Under the pieces are notes generated by a model, which was not told where the DNA came from, made no database searches, and saw only the letters and a program-made list of their open reading frames with translations. Source: a virus. Taken from it: 24,518 nt of DNA. The translations under genes and the position numbers were made by a program. The first letter of the stretch is position 1. Every line of letters starts with the position of its first letter. Shown in pieces: positions 16,622 through 23,607 of this stretch. Location of the stretch: positions 1 through 24,518 of IMG/VR virus record IMGVR_UViG_3300025380_000009; one strand, 5' to 3'.

Positions 16622-16636
16622 CGAGCTCTTCTTTTG
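16515..16636 (-). other. Probable programmed frameshift region between chaperone frames
   Basis: The +1 frame is open from base 16636 (just after a TAA) to the 0-frame stop TGA at 16515, so any shift must occur here. Candidate sites, reading 5' to 3' on the minus strand, are TTT-CGC (16583), where Phe-tRNA could re-pair with TTC; CCC-GAT (16571); and CCC-AGT (16562). No classical lambda-type -1 heptamer fits, because the required shift is +1 or -2. Mu-type tails use -2 shifts and some phages use +1, so there is precedent. The exact site cannot be fixed from the sequence. Confidence 0.55.
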
Positions 16637-16904
16637 TTAGCTCCTTAAAACCCTTCCAATCATCTGAAGGGGCTTTGATTAAACGTCCATCTAACTCACA
16701 CATGCGATTTATCCGCCATGCAGCCATCATTTCACTCACATCAGGGGAGACGATCATTTGACCATATAAGCCATTGGTGATCGTGCTCCGCCTGACAGCA
16801 ATATCGGATTCCGCTCCGATTTTCAGCTTGTTATTAAAAACAAACGTCCCTACAGATACGGAAATCGTACTTTGATCTTCGATCTTTTTCTCTTCAGTTG
16901 TCAT
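16515..16904 (-). CDS. Tail assembly chaperone, upstream frame (G-like)
   Basis: This 129-residue protein sits between tube and tape measure, where tail chaperones are encoded. Residues 40-75 (N-G-L-Y-G-Q-M-I-V, D-V-S-E-M-M-A-A-W-R-I-N-R-M) and 82-115 (D-D-W-K-G-F-K-E-L through E-V-W-R-A-W) match the helical pattern of XkdN/gpG-like chaperones. The last 25 residues are Gly/Ser/Glu-rich and low in complexity, as often seen just beyond a frameshift site. AGGGA precedes the ATG closely. It is expected to bind tape measure protein and keep it soluble, mainly as the unshifted product. Confidence 0.72.
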   Translation of the reverse strand: MTTEEKKIEDQSTISVSVGTFVFNNKLKIGAESDIAVRRSTITNGLYGQMIVSPDVSEMMAAWRINRMCELDGRLIKAPSDDWKGFKELTKEELDEVWRAWTEKSGLFRSQPDKPSDGSEGSESGENGS

Positions 16905-16930
16905 ATCCCTATGTTCCCTTTATTCGTGCT

Positions 16931-17365
16931 TTATGGGGTGATCATTGGCTCACCATACTGCCCAGATCCGTTCTGTGTAACAATAGCATTCTCCCCTACG
17001 GTAATGCTCAGATTGGACATAATACAGCCTTGTATGGTAGCTATGTTTGCTTTGGTATATTTATCTTCGATCACTACTGAAAAGCCCTCTTTATTAAGGA
17101 TTTCCCGTGCTACTGCACCAGAGTCCTTACCAGAGCGTTCTGCATACTTTAGATCAGCAATTCTCTCAGATGATAATACCAGTTTAGAGAAGTTGAAGGT
17201 TCCACTGAAACGCAATGCTACTAATTCCTGTGGGGTGAAATTTCCGATGCCATAGACACCCTGAACACCATAATCTTCATTCTCAGTAATGTTAGTCAAG
17301 ACACCAATTTTCGTGCCTTCAAAAACCACATGCACCCTTGCACCGTGAACTACTTTACCGCTCAT
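16931..17365 (-). CDS. Tail tube protein
   Basis: This 144-residue protein directly follows the sheath gene and has the size and layout of contractile-tail tube proteins. It begins with a G-A-R-V-H-V-V-F-E-G strand pair, then Q-G-V-Y-G-I-G-N-F-T-P-Q-E-L, S-G-T-F-N-F-S-K-L near residues 54-62, and the C-terminal G-C-I-M-S-N-L-S-I-T-V strand. The fold expected is the tube beta barrel that stacks as hexamers inside the sheath. AAGGAG at 17379-17374 lies 8 bases before the ATG, one of the strongest ribosome-binding sites here, in line with a protein needed in many copies. Confidence 0.85.
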   Translation of the reverse strand: MSGKVVHGARVHVVFEGTKIGVLTNITENEDYGVQGVYGIGNFTPQELVALRFSGTFNFSKLVLSSERIADLKYAERSGKDSGAVAREILNKEGFSVVIEDKYTKANIATIQGCIMSNLSITVGENAIVTQNGSGQYGEPMITP

Positions 17366-17373
17366 TATATAAT

Positions 17374-17379
17374 CTCCTT
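17374..17379 (-). promoter_or_regulatory. Strong ribosome-binding site of tube gene
   Basis: AAGGAG with 8 bases to the ATG at 17365. It is among the best matches to the anti-Shine-Dalgarno sequence in the window and fits high expression of the tube subunit. Confidence 0.8.
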
Positions 17380-17391
17380 AAATGAGTGTGC

Positions 17392-19116
17392 TTAAAGCAC
17401 GGCTATTGATTCAATTAAAAAGAAATTGAACGGGTTATTGATTCTGAATGAAACCTTTGTGCTCCATCCATCCCCGAGACGTTCTGCCACGACATTTTCC
17501 CACGCTGGCAGAATGTTCTCTGGATCTGAATCATTTTCAGCGATAACACCCTCTTTTTCTTTTGTTTTGCAGTACCCTTCCACAAAGCCCACAATGGTAG
17601 CATGACCAACACCGACCGTTCCACCAATGAAGATACGATCAGCAGCTACTGCTAATCCTTTGTTGAAGTCTCCTGCAGATCTCATCAGGGAGATCTCTGG
17701 GGATGCATTGGAAGCTGTATCCCAGAGGCTGGCATTGTTCTGCATGGTATTAATACCCTGATTAACTACAGTGCCAATTCCATCCATATCCCGGGGGCAG
17801 ATAATTCCACCACGGATAAAATCTTCACGATCCTGTTTGATAAAATCATACTGCAGACCCTGACAACTAAAAACCTTCCGGGTAAGCGGTTGCTGAACTG
17901 GAAGCCCAGCAGCTAACCCAGCGACTTTTGCTGCAAAGAATTTAGGGGCAATTTCTTCTACCCCGGATCCATCCACTGCGAATTCTTTGATCCCACAAGC
18001 TACCAAGCTACCGTATGGAGTATTCATCAGTTTAGCCTGTGCAAGAGTAGTGCTTTTTGCGAGTGCTGCAGTAGTCTGGGATGCCATCCCAAAATAACCT
18101 TCACGGAAATATGAGTGAGCAGCACAATGAGCAGTAACAAGAGCATGATCTGCAGCAGTCTCTGAATCGATCCAGATGATCTGAGCATTTGCCTCTTCTG
18201 CCAATACTAATGCAGCAGTGATCTCTGCAGTATCCATTGCTGGAGCAGCACCAGCAGCAAGGAACTCATAACCCGTGGTATTTGCGAGCTTGGCTCCATC
18301 TGTTACTACAGTAAGATCTACAAAGGCACTATAATTGTTCAGGACATACTCAGAGATATATGGATATCCCTGTAATACCAAAGCAGCGGATTTCACATCG
18401 CCTTCAGCTAAAGTATTGAGGATCGTGCTATTCAGCGTTCCAACACCAGAATAGGTGTTTTCATACATCGAGCAAGTCCAGTCTGCCAGAGCTTCGATAG
18501 CTGCTGCTACCTTGCTCACAGTGTTATAGCTGGAGAGTGCAAAATCGAAATCAAATTCCACTAACTCAGATGCTGCAGTTCCAGCAGATCCTATGATATG
18601 ATTTCCAGCAGTGATTTCCAGTAACCCAGAATCCAAAGCTCCCTCATACTGAATTGACAATGCCAGATCCAGATAATCGAAGGTTTCTGTTTTGTCCTGA
18701 AAAACTACAGTGATCTTGGATCCCGCTGCGACTGTAGCAGCTTCGATCTTCACCGAAATGCCATTCACATAGGTTCCATAATCCTTAGAATCTACCGTTC
18801 CACTGGTTGCATCGTGGGTTGCGATCGTGGCAGCTTGTGCCCTGATATATCCCACGTAGGGGGCTCCAGCGTGATACTGGGATGGATTGAATAAATATCC
18901 CATAGCCCGTAAACTGTCACCAGAGCGGAGCACTGCTTCTGCCTGCCCTTTGTTCGTGAACCAGCTTATTTCGTCTGGTGTACCACCTTCACTTGAACCG
19001 ATCAGGATAACCCGTCCAGTAGCAAGTGGATTTGCCCGGGGGGTTACGCCTACCGTGAACTTCGATTTAGCCTGTGGTTCGACTAAAATTTGATTGTCAA
19101 ACTTCTGCTGGCTCAT
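17392..19116 (-). CDS. Contractile tail sheath protein
   Basis: This 574-residue protein matches the phage tail sheath family. It has the early V-G-V-T-P-R segment, then R-V-I-L-I-G-S-S-E-G-G and the conserved start of the first domain (Y-H-A-G-A-P-Y-V-G-Y-I-R-A). A middle beta-rich insertion at about residues 105-215 matches the surface domain seen in larger sheaths. The conserved C-terminal domain includes V-F-S-C-Q-G-L, G-G-I-I-C-P-R-D, D-R-I-F-I-G-G-T-V-G-V-G and the closing E-R-L-G-D-G-W with I-N-N-P-F-N-F-F. The final beta strand (I-E-S-I-A-V-L) probably swaps between neighbours in the helical lattice. Its strong AAAGGAG ribosome-binding site and position just before the tube gene are typical. 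Confidence 0.93.
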   Translation of the reverse strand: MSQQKFDNQILVEPQAKSKFTVGVTPRANPLATGRVILIGSSEGGTPDEISWFTNKGQAEAVLRSGDSLRAMGYLFNPSQYHAGAPYVGYIRAQAATIATHDATSGTVDSKDYGTYVNGISVKIEAATVAAGSKITVVFQDKTETFDYLDLALSIQYEGALDSGLLEITAGNHIIGSAGTAASELVEFDFDFALSSYNTVSKVAAAIEALADWTCSMYENTYSGVGTLNSTILNTLAEGDVKSAALVLQGYPYISEYVLNNYSAFVDLTVVTDGAKLANTTGYEFLAAGAAPAMDTAEITAALVLAEEANAQIIWIDSETAADHALVTAHCAAHSYFREGYFGMASQTTAALAKSTTLAQAKLMNTPYGSLVACGIKEFAVDGSGVEEIAPKFFAAKVAGLAAGLPVQQPLTRKVFSCQGLQYDFIKQDREDFIRGGIICPRDMDGIGTVVNQGINTMQNNASLWDTASNASPEISLMRSAGDFNKGLAVAADRIFIGGTVGVGHATIVGFVEGYCKTKEKEGVIAENDSDPENILPAWENVVAERLGDGWSTKVSFRINNPFNFFLIESIAVL

Positions 19117-19121
19117 TTTGG

Positions 19122-19128
19122 CTCCTTT
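19122..19128 (-). promoter_or_regulatory. Strong ribosome-binding site of sheath gene
   Basis: AAAGGAG lies 5 bases before the sheath ATG at 19116, within the 15-base gap after the preceding gene. Confidence 0.8.
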
Positions 19129-19131
19129 ACC

Positions 19132-19338
19132 TTATGACTTAAGATATTCTGAAAGTAGTTTTTGCCATTCGGCATTTGTTCTGGTTCTCAAAGATTCTTT
19201 CTTATCCACCTTCATCCACATCCGGAAACCAGCTTCAAGCACTGGGCTCATAGCTCCGGGGTTATCGTTTCTGAATTCAGATAGCGAAATGAGCCTTTTA
19301 GAGACTACTTCCTGTTTAGTTGTACTTTGTTTTGCCAT
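19132..19338 (-). CDS. Small conserved-looking protein before sheath
   Basis: The ATG at 19338 gives 68 residues starting M-A-K-Q-S-T-T-K. I prefer it to an upstream start at 19374 because it lies just past the preceding stop at 19352 and avoids a 23-base overlap. The protein is basic and probably helical, with R-M-W-M-K-V-D-K-K and a closing E-W-Q-K-L-L-S-E-Y-L. There is no membrane segment. The location between terminator-like gene and sheath suggests a tail completion or assembly role, but I do not recognise a family. Confidence 0.65.
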   Translation of the reverse strand: MAKQSTTKQEVVSKRLISLSEFRNDNPGAMSPVLEAGFRMWMKVDKKESLRTRTNAEWQKLLSEYLKS

Positions 19339-19351
19339 TTTATTTACGTCC

Positions 19352-20239
19352 CTATTCCGTGCCCAGTCCCTCACCGTCCAGCCAAGATGCCAGAGTAGAG
19401 TTCATGGTGATTTCAGATTCAATTACGCATGATATGATCATCATGCCACCTATTTGAACCCTGTCCCTTACCGCTTCATTTATCACGTCACCTTCAATCA
19501 TTATCTCTACATTTGTCATACCGCCCCCGTCTGGGTGCATGAGATATTGGCGGAAAAATTCTTTGTTCTCTCTGAAGATGTTGGTGATGTTGTCCCGGCG
19601 AATAGGATTCGGATCTTCCCAGACTACCTGAATGTTATCCATTTCGATCTCACCATAAGCGTTTTTCATATCAGCTTTTACTTCCCTGAAGTACCCCAGA
19701 AACTGATTTAATACATGCCCGCCTACACGGGTAACATAGAGGATCGGAGCTCTCATTTCAGGCATTCCATATTCACGGGCAAGCTGATAATGTTTCTCCC
19801 GCTCCATGCCATAAGATTTCATCACTCTCTCTACATTTTCCAGAATCAATGCCTTTGCATCGATGATCGTTGTGCCCACGGTTTTCAGTGGTGTTACACT
19901 TACCCCGGCTGTAGTAGCTGCTGATACTGCATCGTCTGAAGTATCCTGCAGCACTGCCCGGTAATAATACAAGGTTTTATTATCTACCGCATAATCAGAG
20001 ATCCCTGTGAGATCTGGATAGTCAGTTCCGGAGAACATAGATACGATCAGATCATCATTTATGGCTCCCAAGAAATGGTTATCGATATCGTTCTGGGTGA
20101 TCTCAGATCCGGGTTTCCGGAATAGCACCAGATTCCATCCATCAGGAAGCGTAGCGGGAAGAGTCCAGACTAATTCCACTTCGCTACCCAATGGATGGGC
20201 ATTCGCTATAAGATTAGTGAGTGCATTAGGTGAAGGCAT
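19352..20239 (-). CDS. Fn3-like N-domain fused to probable tail terminator/completion protein
   Basis: This 295-residue protein has two parts. Residues about 10-117 look like a fibronectin type III domain: V-E-L-V-W-T-L-P near 21-28, N-L-V-L-F-R-K-P-G and the Y-Y-Y-R-A-V strand near 91-96. Residues about 125-280 are mixed alpha/beta with a closing G-M-M-I-I-S-C-V-I-E-S-E-I-T-M strand. Their position just before the sheath and overall size fit tail terminator (gp15/gpU-like) proteins, which cap the sheath and tube. The Fn3 part is not common in terminators; such domains often decorate phage surfaces and bind carbohydrates. The assignment rests on position and fold impression, not on a diagnostic motif. 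Confidence 0.55.
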   Translation of the reverse strand: MPSPNALTNLIANAHPLGSEVELVWTLPATLPDGWNLVLFRKPGSEITQNDIDNHFLGAINDDLIVSMFSGTDYPDLTGISDYAVDNKTLYYYRAVLQDTSDDAVSAATTAGVSVTPLKTVGTTIIDAKALILENVERVMKSYGMEREKHYQLAREYGMPEMRAPILYVTRVGGHVLNQFLGYFREVKADMKNAYGEIEMDNIQVVWEDPNPIRRDNITNIFRENKEFFRQYLMHPDGGGMTNVEIMIEGDVINEAVRDRVQIGGMMIISCVIESEITMNSTLASWLDGEGLGTE

Positions 20240-20241
20240 AG

Positions 20242-20622
20242 CTATCCAGCTTGTTTCCTAAGCTCTTCCAGCCACTTATTATCCACCGTTGTAGTAGTTC
20301 CATCTACCAGCTTTTGAGCAATGGCGAAAAAGATAAGTTTCCCAATCTTCTCACTAAACAGCACTTTAATACCCAATATTAGAAGAGTCCGAACACCCGG
20401 TATATAAAACCCTGCGATCAGAACCATGATAGTTCCTACAGCAGTCTTCCAGATTTCTTGAATGAAGATCCAGATCTTATCGAACAATCCCGCTTCATTT
20501 ACTGCTGCATCTGCCACGACTGCAATAAGATCTGCAGAAGCAGCTTCAGGCACAGCGAGTAGAGTGCCCGCCATAATAAAAACAGCCATGAATACGATCA
20601 GAATTAATCTCATACTTCTCAT
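20242..20622 (-). CDS. Small secreted/membrane protein with signal peptide
   Basis: This 126-residue protein starts M-R-S-M-R-L-I-L-I-V-F and has a signal peptide with probable signal peptidase site A-S-A at about residues 28-30. A short extracytoplasmic segment follows, then two hydrophobic segments at about 58-73 and 78-90 (T-I-M-V-L-I-A-G-F-Y and L-L-I-L-G-I-K). The C-terminus is polar and basic. AAAGGG lies about 10 bases before the ATG. It could be a holin- or spanin-like lysis factor, or an envelope component that works with the adjacent single-pass membrane protein. No family-specific motif is visible. Confidence 0.6.
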   Translation of the reverse strand: MRSMRLILIVFMAVFIMAGTLLAVPEAASADLIAVVADAAVNEAGLFDKIWIFIQEIWKTAVGTIMVLIAGFYIPGVRTLLILGIKVLFSEKIGKLIFFAIAQKLVDGTTTTVDNKWLEELRKQAG

Positions 20623-20641
20623 AAATTTTACCCTTTCACTT

Positions 20642-20968
20642 TTATTCAGTCCCAGCAGCTTTTGCTGCCATTGTAAACATTAATCCAATAAATCCAGATA
20701 CCATTAAATTCACAATTAATATAGTCACTCCCACCACTAACCGGGATGTTTCAGATTCTTTTTTTTCACGGAATTTTACATTTGCTTTAAAATCACTAAT
20801 ATCAAATTCCTTCATATCTTTTACTATCCCCATCAGGATCCCCTTCATCCCGGTATCGTTCGGACTAAAAGGATCTCCAGAAACCATATTGCAAATGTTT
20901 GTCACTTTATCGCCCTGCAGCTTCTGTAATCTAAGGATCTCATTCTGGATATCACGTTCGGATGGCAT
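20642..20968 (-). CDS. Small single-pass membrane protein
   Basis: I chose the ATG at 20968 (M-P-S-E-R-D-I-Q, 108 residues) over one at 20989 because GGGGGAA lies just upstream and the earlier ATG has no ribosome-binding site. It overlaps the receiver gene by 17 bases, so translation is probably coupled. Residues 1-75 are polar and helical with no signal peptide. Residues about 81-102 form one membrane helix (V-V-G-V-T-I-L-I-V-N-L-M-V-S-G-F), leaving a short C-terminal tail. Topology with the large N-terminal part inside is likely. It could be a holin, anchor or partner for the receiver protein. No known family is recognised. Confidence 0.6.
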   Translation of the reverse strand: MPSERDIQNEILRLQKLQGDKVTNICNMVSGDPFSPNDTGMKGILMGIVKDMKEFDISDFKANVKFREKKESETSRLVVGVTILIVNLMVSGFIGLMFTMAAKAAGTE

Positions 20969-21536
20969 GTATTCCCCCAAGCATTTCATTTTGAGCTATC
21001 ATATCAGTTTCAAGAATATTCAGACTTATCACATTTTGCCTTATCTGATTAAGGCTTTCCATTAGCTCCAAGCATCGTCCTACACGGCGATTAAATACAT
21101 GGGGTTTAAGTGGTTTATCGTAACATACGAAATTATCAAATTCACTCTTCAGTTTCGCCCTCATCCCGTCTGCTGCAGTAATAAATATCACTGGAGTTAC
21201 ATGATACCCATTCAGTGCATTCAGTGCCTTTGCAGCCTGAACTCCATCTGTATTCCCATCTAACAGCACATCCATAACAAATAAATCAAAATCATGTTCA
21301 CCAGCCATCTTCATTGCTGATTCAAAGTTGCCAGCCTCACCCACATATACCTCTGGGAAGCTATACTCAATCAATCCACGGAGATAAGCCCTCTGGGATC
21401 TATCATCGTCAACTATAAGAATCGATCCTTTTGCATGAGGCATTTTTGTATCGTCCTTTTCTGTTTCATCCGTATCCCCACCAGCAATACTGCTGGGGGG
21501 ATCGGACGGGGCACGGGATGAATTCTTTGGGCTCAT
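20952..21536 (-). CDS. Stand-alone CheY-like response regulator receiver protein
   Basis: This 194-residue protein contains a complete receiver domain at about residues 37-158. It has the acidic pocket I-L-I-V-D43-D44-D, the phosphoacceptor strand L-F-V-M-D89-V, the switch T120 in V-I-F-I-T-A-A-D and the invariant lysine K141 in C-Y-D-K-P-L. Spacing between these residues matches CheY to within one residue. There is no DNA-binding or enzymatic output domain. Residues 1-31 are polar and disordered (P, S, D, E, T-rich) and about 36 residues after the domain look helical. An internal ATG at 21443 with AAAAGGA upstream could yield a shorter form beginning M-P-H-A-K. The gene sits between a C1q-like structural protein and two membrane proteins on the same strand. 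A phosphorelay role is inferred from the residues; the partner kinase is unknown. Confidence 0.85.
   Translation of the reverse strand: MSPKNSSRAPSDPPSSIAGGDTDETEKDDTKMPHAKGSILIVDDDRSQRAYLRGLIEYSFPEVYVGEAGNFESAMKMAGEHDFDLFVMDVLLDGNTDGVQAAKALNALNGYHVTPVIFITAADGMRAKLKSEFDNFVCYDKPLKPHVFNRRVGRCLELMESLNQIRQNVISLNILETDMIAQNEMLGGIHAIRT
20972..20978 (-). promoter_or_regulatory. Ribosome-binding site fixing start of the membrane protein
   Basis: GGGGGAA ends a few bases before the ATG at 20968. Upstream of the alternative ATG at 20989 there is only AT-rich sequence, so this site decides the start. Confidence 0.6.
21454..21460 (-). promoter_or_regulatory. Possible internal ribosome-binding site in receiver gene
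   Basis: AAAAGGA lies 10 bases before an in-frame ATG at 21443, exactly where the receiver domain proper begins. It may drive a shorter form lacking the disordered N-terminus. Confidence 0.4.
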
Positions 21537-21542
21537 TCGGCT

Positions 21543-22067
21543 CTATCCTATCCTGAGTGCAATTATTTGGACTTGCTCTGCTGTCAGTGTAGTGGTCTTA
21601 TCGCTCTCTACATAAAGGCTTAATACCTGTGCTGCATTAGCAGAAATCAGATCTACACACATTCCGGAGTCTAATTTGTCTGCAGTGGTAAGGGTATGAT
21701 GAAATCCGCCATCTGCCTCTACAGCATCCAGCCTTAAATGCCCCTTAATGGTAGCATCTGCAGCGGATGATTTTGCGGAGATCTGGGAGAGAACTATATA
21801 AGCACCACCATTGTCCAGAGTGATCTGCCCATTTTGATAGTCTGGGGTAGATCCTACACCCAGCCCATTCTTTGTAAAATTCAGTAACTTTGCAGCGGTT
21901 GCTGCAGCCAGCACCTGAGTAACAGCGTTATCCTTTGAATAGATTGCTCCATAAACTCCGAACATGGATATGATGGCATCCCTCAGATCCTGTGGAGAGA
22001 TATCCCCATTTTCATTGTCAGCCAGTAGTGCAAGGATCTGGGCTCTGGTTCTGATAGTATCACTCAT
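21543..22067 (-). CDS. C1q/TNF-like beta-sandwich structural protein
   Basis: This 174-residue protein starts with a helical segment (residues 1-36: A-Q-I-L-A-L-L-A-D-N-E-N-G-D-I-S-P-Q-D-L). A beta-rich region then has the rhythm of C1q/TNF-type jelly rolls: L-L-N-F-T-K-N-G, then Q-I-T-L-D-N-G-G-A-Y-I-V-L-S near 81-94, and regular alternating strands to the end. In phages such folds are common in head fibres, decoration proteins and fibre tips. The helical N-terminus would provide the attachment point. The gene overlaps none of its neighbours but is separated from them by only 6 and 11 bases. I cannot say which virion part it decorates. Confidence 0.55.
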   Translation of the reverse strand: MSDTIRTRAQILALLADNENGDISPQDLRDAIISMFGVYGAIYSKDNAVTQVLAAATAAKLLNFTKNGLGVGSTPDYQNGQITLDNGGAYIVLSQISAKSSAADATIKGHLRLDAVEADGGFHHTLTTADKLDSGMCVDLISANAAQVLSLYVESDKTTTLTAEQVQIIALRIG

Positions 22068-22078
22068 GGATCATATCC

Positions 22079-23170
22079 TTATAATTGAAACCCTGAACTA
22101 AATGCATTACTGAAGGCTGATTTACGATCGATCGGTAGATCCATCGCTCTTCCTGATTCAGTATAGTTCCGGAGTTTTAAAACTATTTTTTTTGCTACAA
22201 GCTCAATATCAGATCCACGATCTGAAGCCTGCTCTTCATAAACAATGTAATTTGGGTTCACAAGCATTTCAGTAGCGTATGCTACCCCATTACTCATGCC
22301 CTTCCCAGCTAACCACGTAATGGCATCTCCAGCGAACGTGAAATCAATATTCTCATGATAGATCTGATCATCAGCGGAGACACTTAGGATCCGCTTAATA
22401 TCGAAAGCCTTAATGCTATCCTGAAATCCCCTTTTCATCATTACAGAATCCCTGCGAGTTCTCAGGTTTAAAGTGAAGATATCACCCATTGAGATCTCAT
22501 CATAGAGTAGGATATACTGCATAACTGTAGTGCTGGGGATGTATCGATGGGGATAAAAATTTGGATCCACTCCCAGAAGAGCACTCACTGCATCCCCGGA
22601 AGAGGGAATCAATAGCGTTAAATTGGAATCTGAGCCCGCTTTGAGGGATCTGAGGGTTAGGTATCCACTTTCATTAGGATCGCCCGTGGATCCGCTCTCA
22701 TAGGCTATATTCCCCAATCCTGCGCTATTGATTGAATGAACAATCTCAGGGAGTGATACATCAGACTTATCTGCAGCCTTTAAAGCTGCATTGATCGTAG
22801 TTTCAGATCCGCTGTCCACAATAATTTTAATGTTAAATACTGAAGTGAGATCTATCCCACCAGAGAGATCTACATTCCCGGTAATTACTGCATGGTGATT
22901 AAGCCGCTTCCGGGGGATCGTAATTGTGGATCCGCCCTGCAGGATCCGCTGGGCTTTCTCAGATTGCCTTCGCATATCTACAGATGTCCTGAGCACTTCA
23001 TATTCGATCGGAGCATCATATCTGAATCCATCGATGCAATCATGCTGGGGATCTGGAGCTCCATGCTCTGCTTGTACACATGAACAAAGCCTACCCTTCC
23101 GGTAATAGACCTTTGTGCTCATATCATCTATCAGCTTTTGGATCTCATGATCTAATCTGATATTTGTCAC
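22079..23170 (-). CDS. Probable neck/connector protein with inserted IN-like domain
   Basis: This 363-residue protein begins with a helical stretch, then a Cys/His cluster at residues 29-45: C-S-C-V-Q-A-E-H-G-A-P-D-P-Q-H-D-C. This resembles phage neck-region proteins with a CxC...HGxPDPxCxxC pattern, although the last cysteine pair is reduced to one. Residues about 210-335 form a second region (Y-I-L-L-Y-D-E-I-S-M-G-D, I-D-F-T, A-I-T-W-L-A-G-K). Between them, residues about 103-208 form a separate domain shared with the 666-residue protein of this window. The start is GTG at 23170 after GGGGAT; an internal Met at residue 17 is an alternative. Nearby ATG-TGA sequence is out of frame. A connector role is inferred from order and from the Cys/His pattern. 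Confidence 0.5.
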   Translation of the reverse strand: MTNIRLDHEIQKLIDDMSTKVYYRKGRLCSCVQAEHGAPDPQHDCIDGFRYDAPIEYEVLRTSVDMRRQSEKAQRILQGGSTITIPRKRLNHHAVITGNVDLSGGIDLTSVFNIKIIVDSGSETTINAALKAADKSDVSLPEIVHSINSAGLGNIAYESGSTGDPNESGYLTLRSLKAGSDSNLTLLIPSSGDAVSALLGVDPNFYPHRYIPSTTVMQYILLYDEISMGDIFTLNLRTRRDSVMMKRGFQDSIKAFDIKRILSVSADDQIYHENIDFTFAGDAITWLAGKGMSNGVAYATEMLVNPNYIVYEEQASDRGSDIELVAKKIVLKLRNYTESGRAMDLPIDRKSAFSNAFSSGFQL

Positions 23171-23198
23171 ATTATCCCCGATTTAATCATTTTTACCA

Positions 23199-23591
23199 TT
23201 ATCCTGCTAATATCTTTTTCAGTTGTGATCCCAGCTTTTTATATGACTGCGATTTCTCGCTTTTGACCTTTCCCCAATACTCTTTGAATTCAAACATTGC
23301 CTTTTTATGTCCCAATGGTATTGAAGTAGAATTTCTCGTAAAAGCAGCCACATCGCTCAGGTAATTTGCAACTTCATCATCCACAATCTGAGAACTGGCT
23401 TTATCTTCCAGGCATTCATCTATCTTGATTGCCAGCCTGAAATCATCTGGTGTACTCAGGGGATGGGTTTTGCCCCATCCAAGCTCATCCTGACGAAGCC
23501 ATGTTTTTATAATTTTGCGAAAATCGATACTCTCTAATTGACCCTCTACCGCATTTGCAATATCAATTATCTTAAATTCAATCAGTTTCAT
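23199..23591 (-). CDS. Unknown 130-residue protein
   Basis: The product is soluble and mostly helical, beginning M-K-L-I-E-F-K-I-I-D-I-A. The middle contains W-G-K-T-H-P-L-S-T-P-D-D-F and the C-terminus is lysine-rich (K-S-E-K-S-Q-S-Y-K-K-L). AGGGG lies about 6 bases before the ATG. No motif points to a function. Its position next to the connector-like gene is compatible with head-tail joining, tail completion or a chaperone role. Confidence 0.6.
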   Translation of the reverse strand: MKLIEFKIIDIANAVEGQLESIDFRKIIKTWLRQDELGWGKTHPLSTPDDFRLAIKIDECLEDKASSQIVDDEVANYLSDVAAFTRNSTSIPLGHKKAMFEFKEYWGKVKSEKSQSYKKLGSQLKKILAG

Positions 23592-23607
23592 TTTTTGCCC
23601 CTTACCT

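Noticed and set aside
19339-19374. Longer start of the 68-residue protein
   Set aside because: It would overlap the preceding gene by 23 bases without a clear ribosome-binding site; M-A-K at 19338 is preferred.
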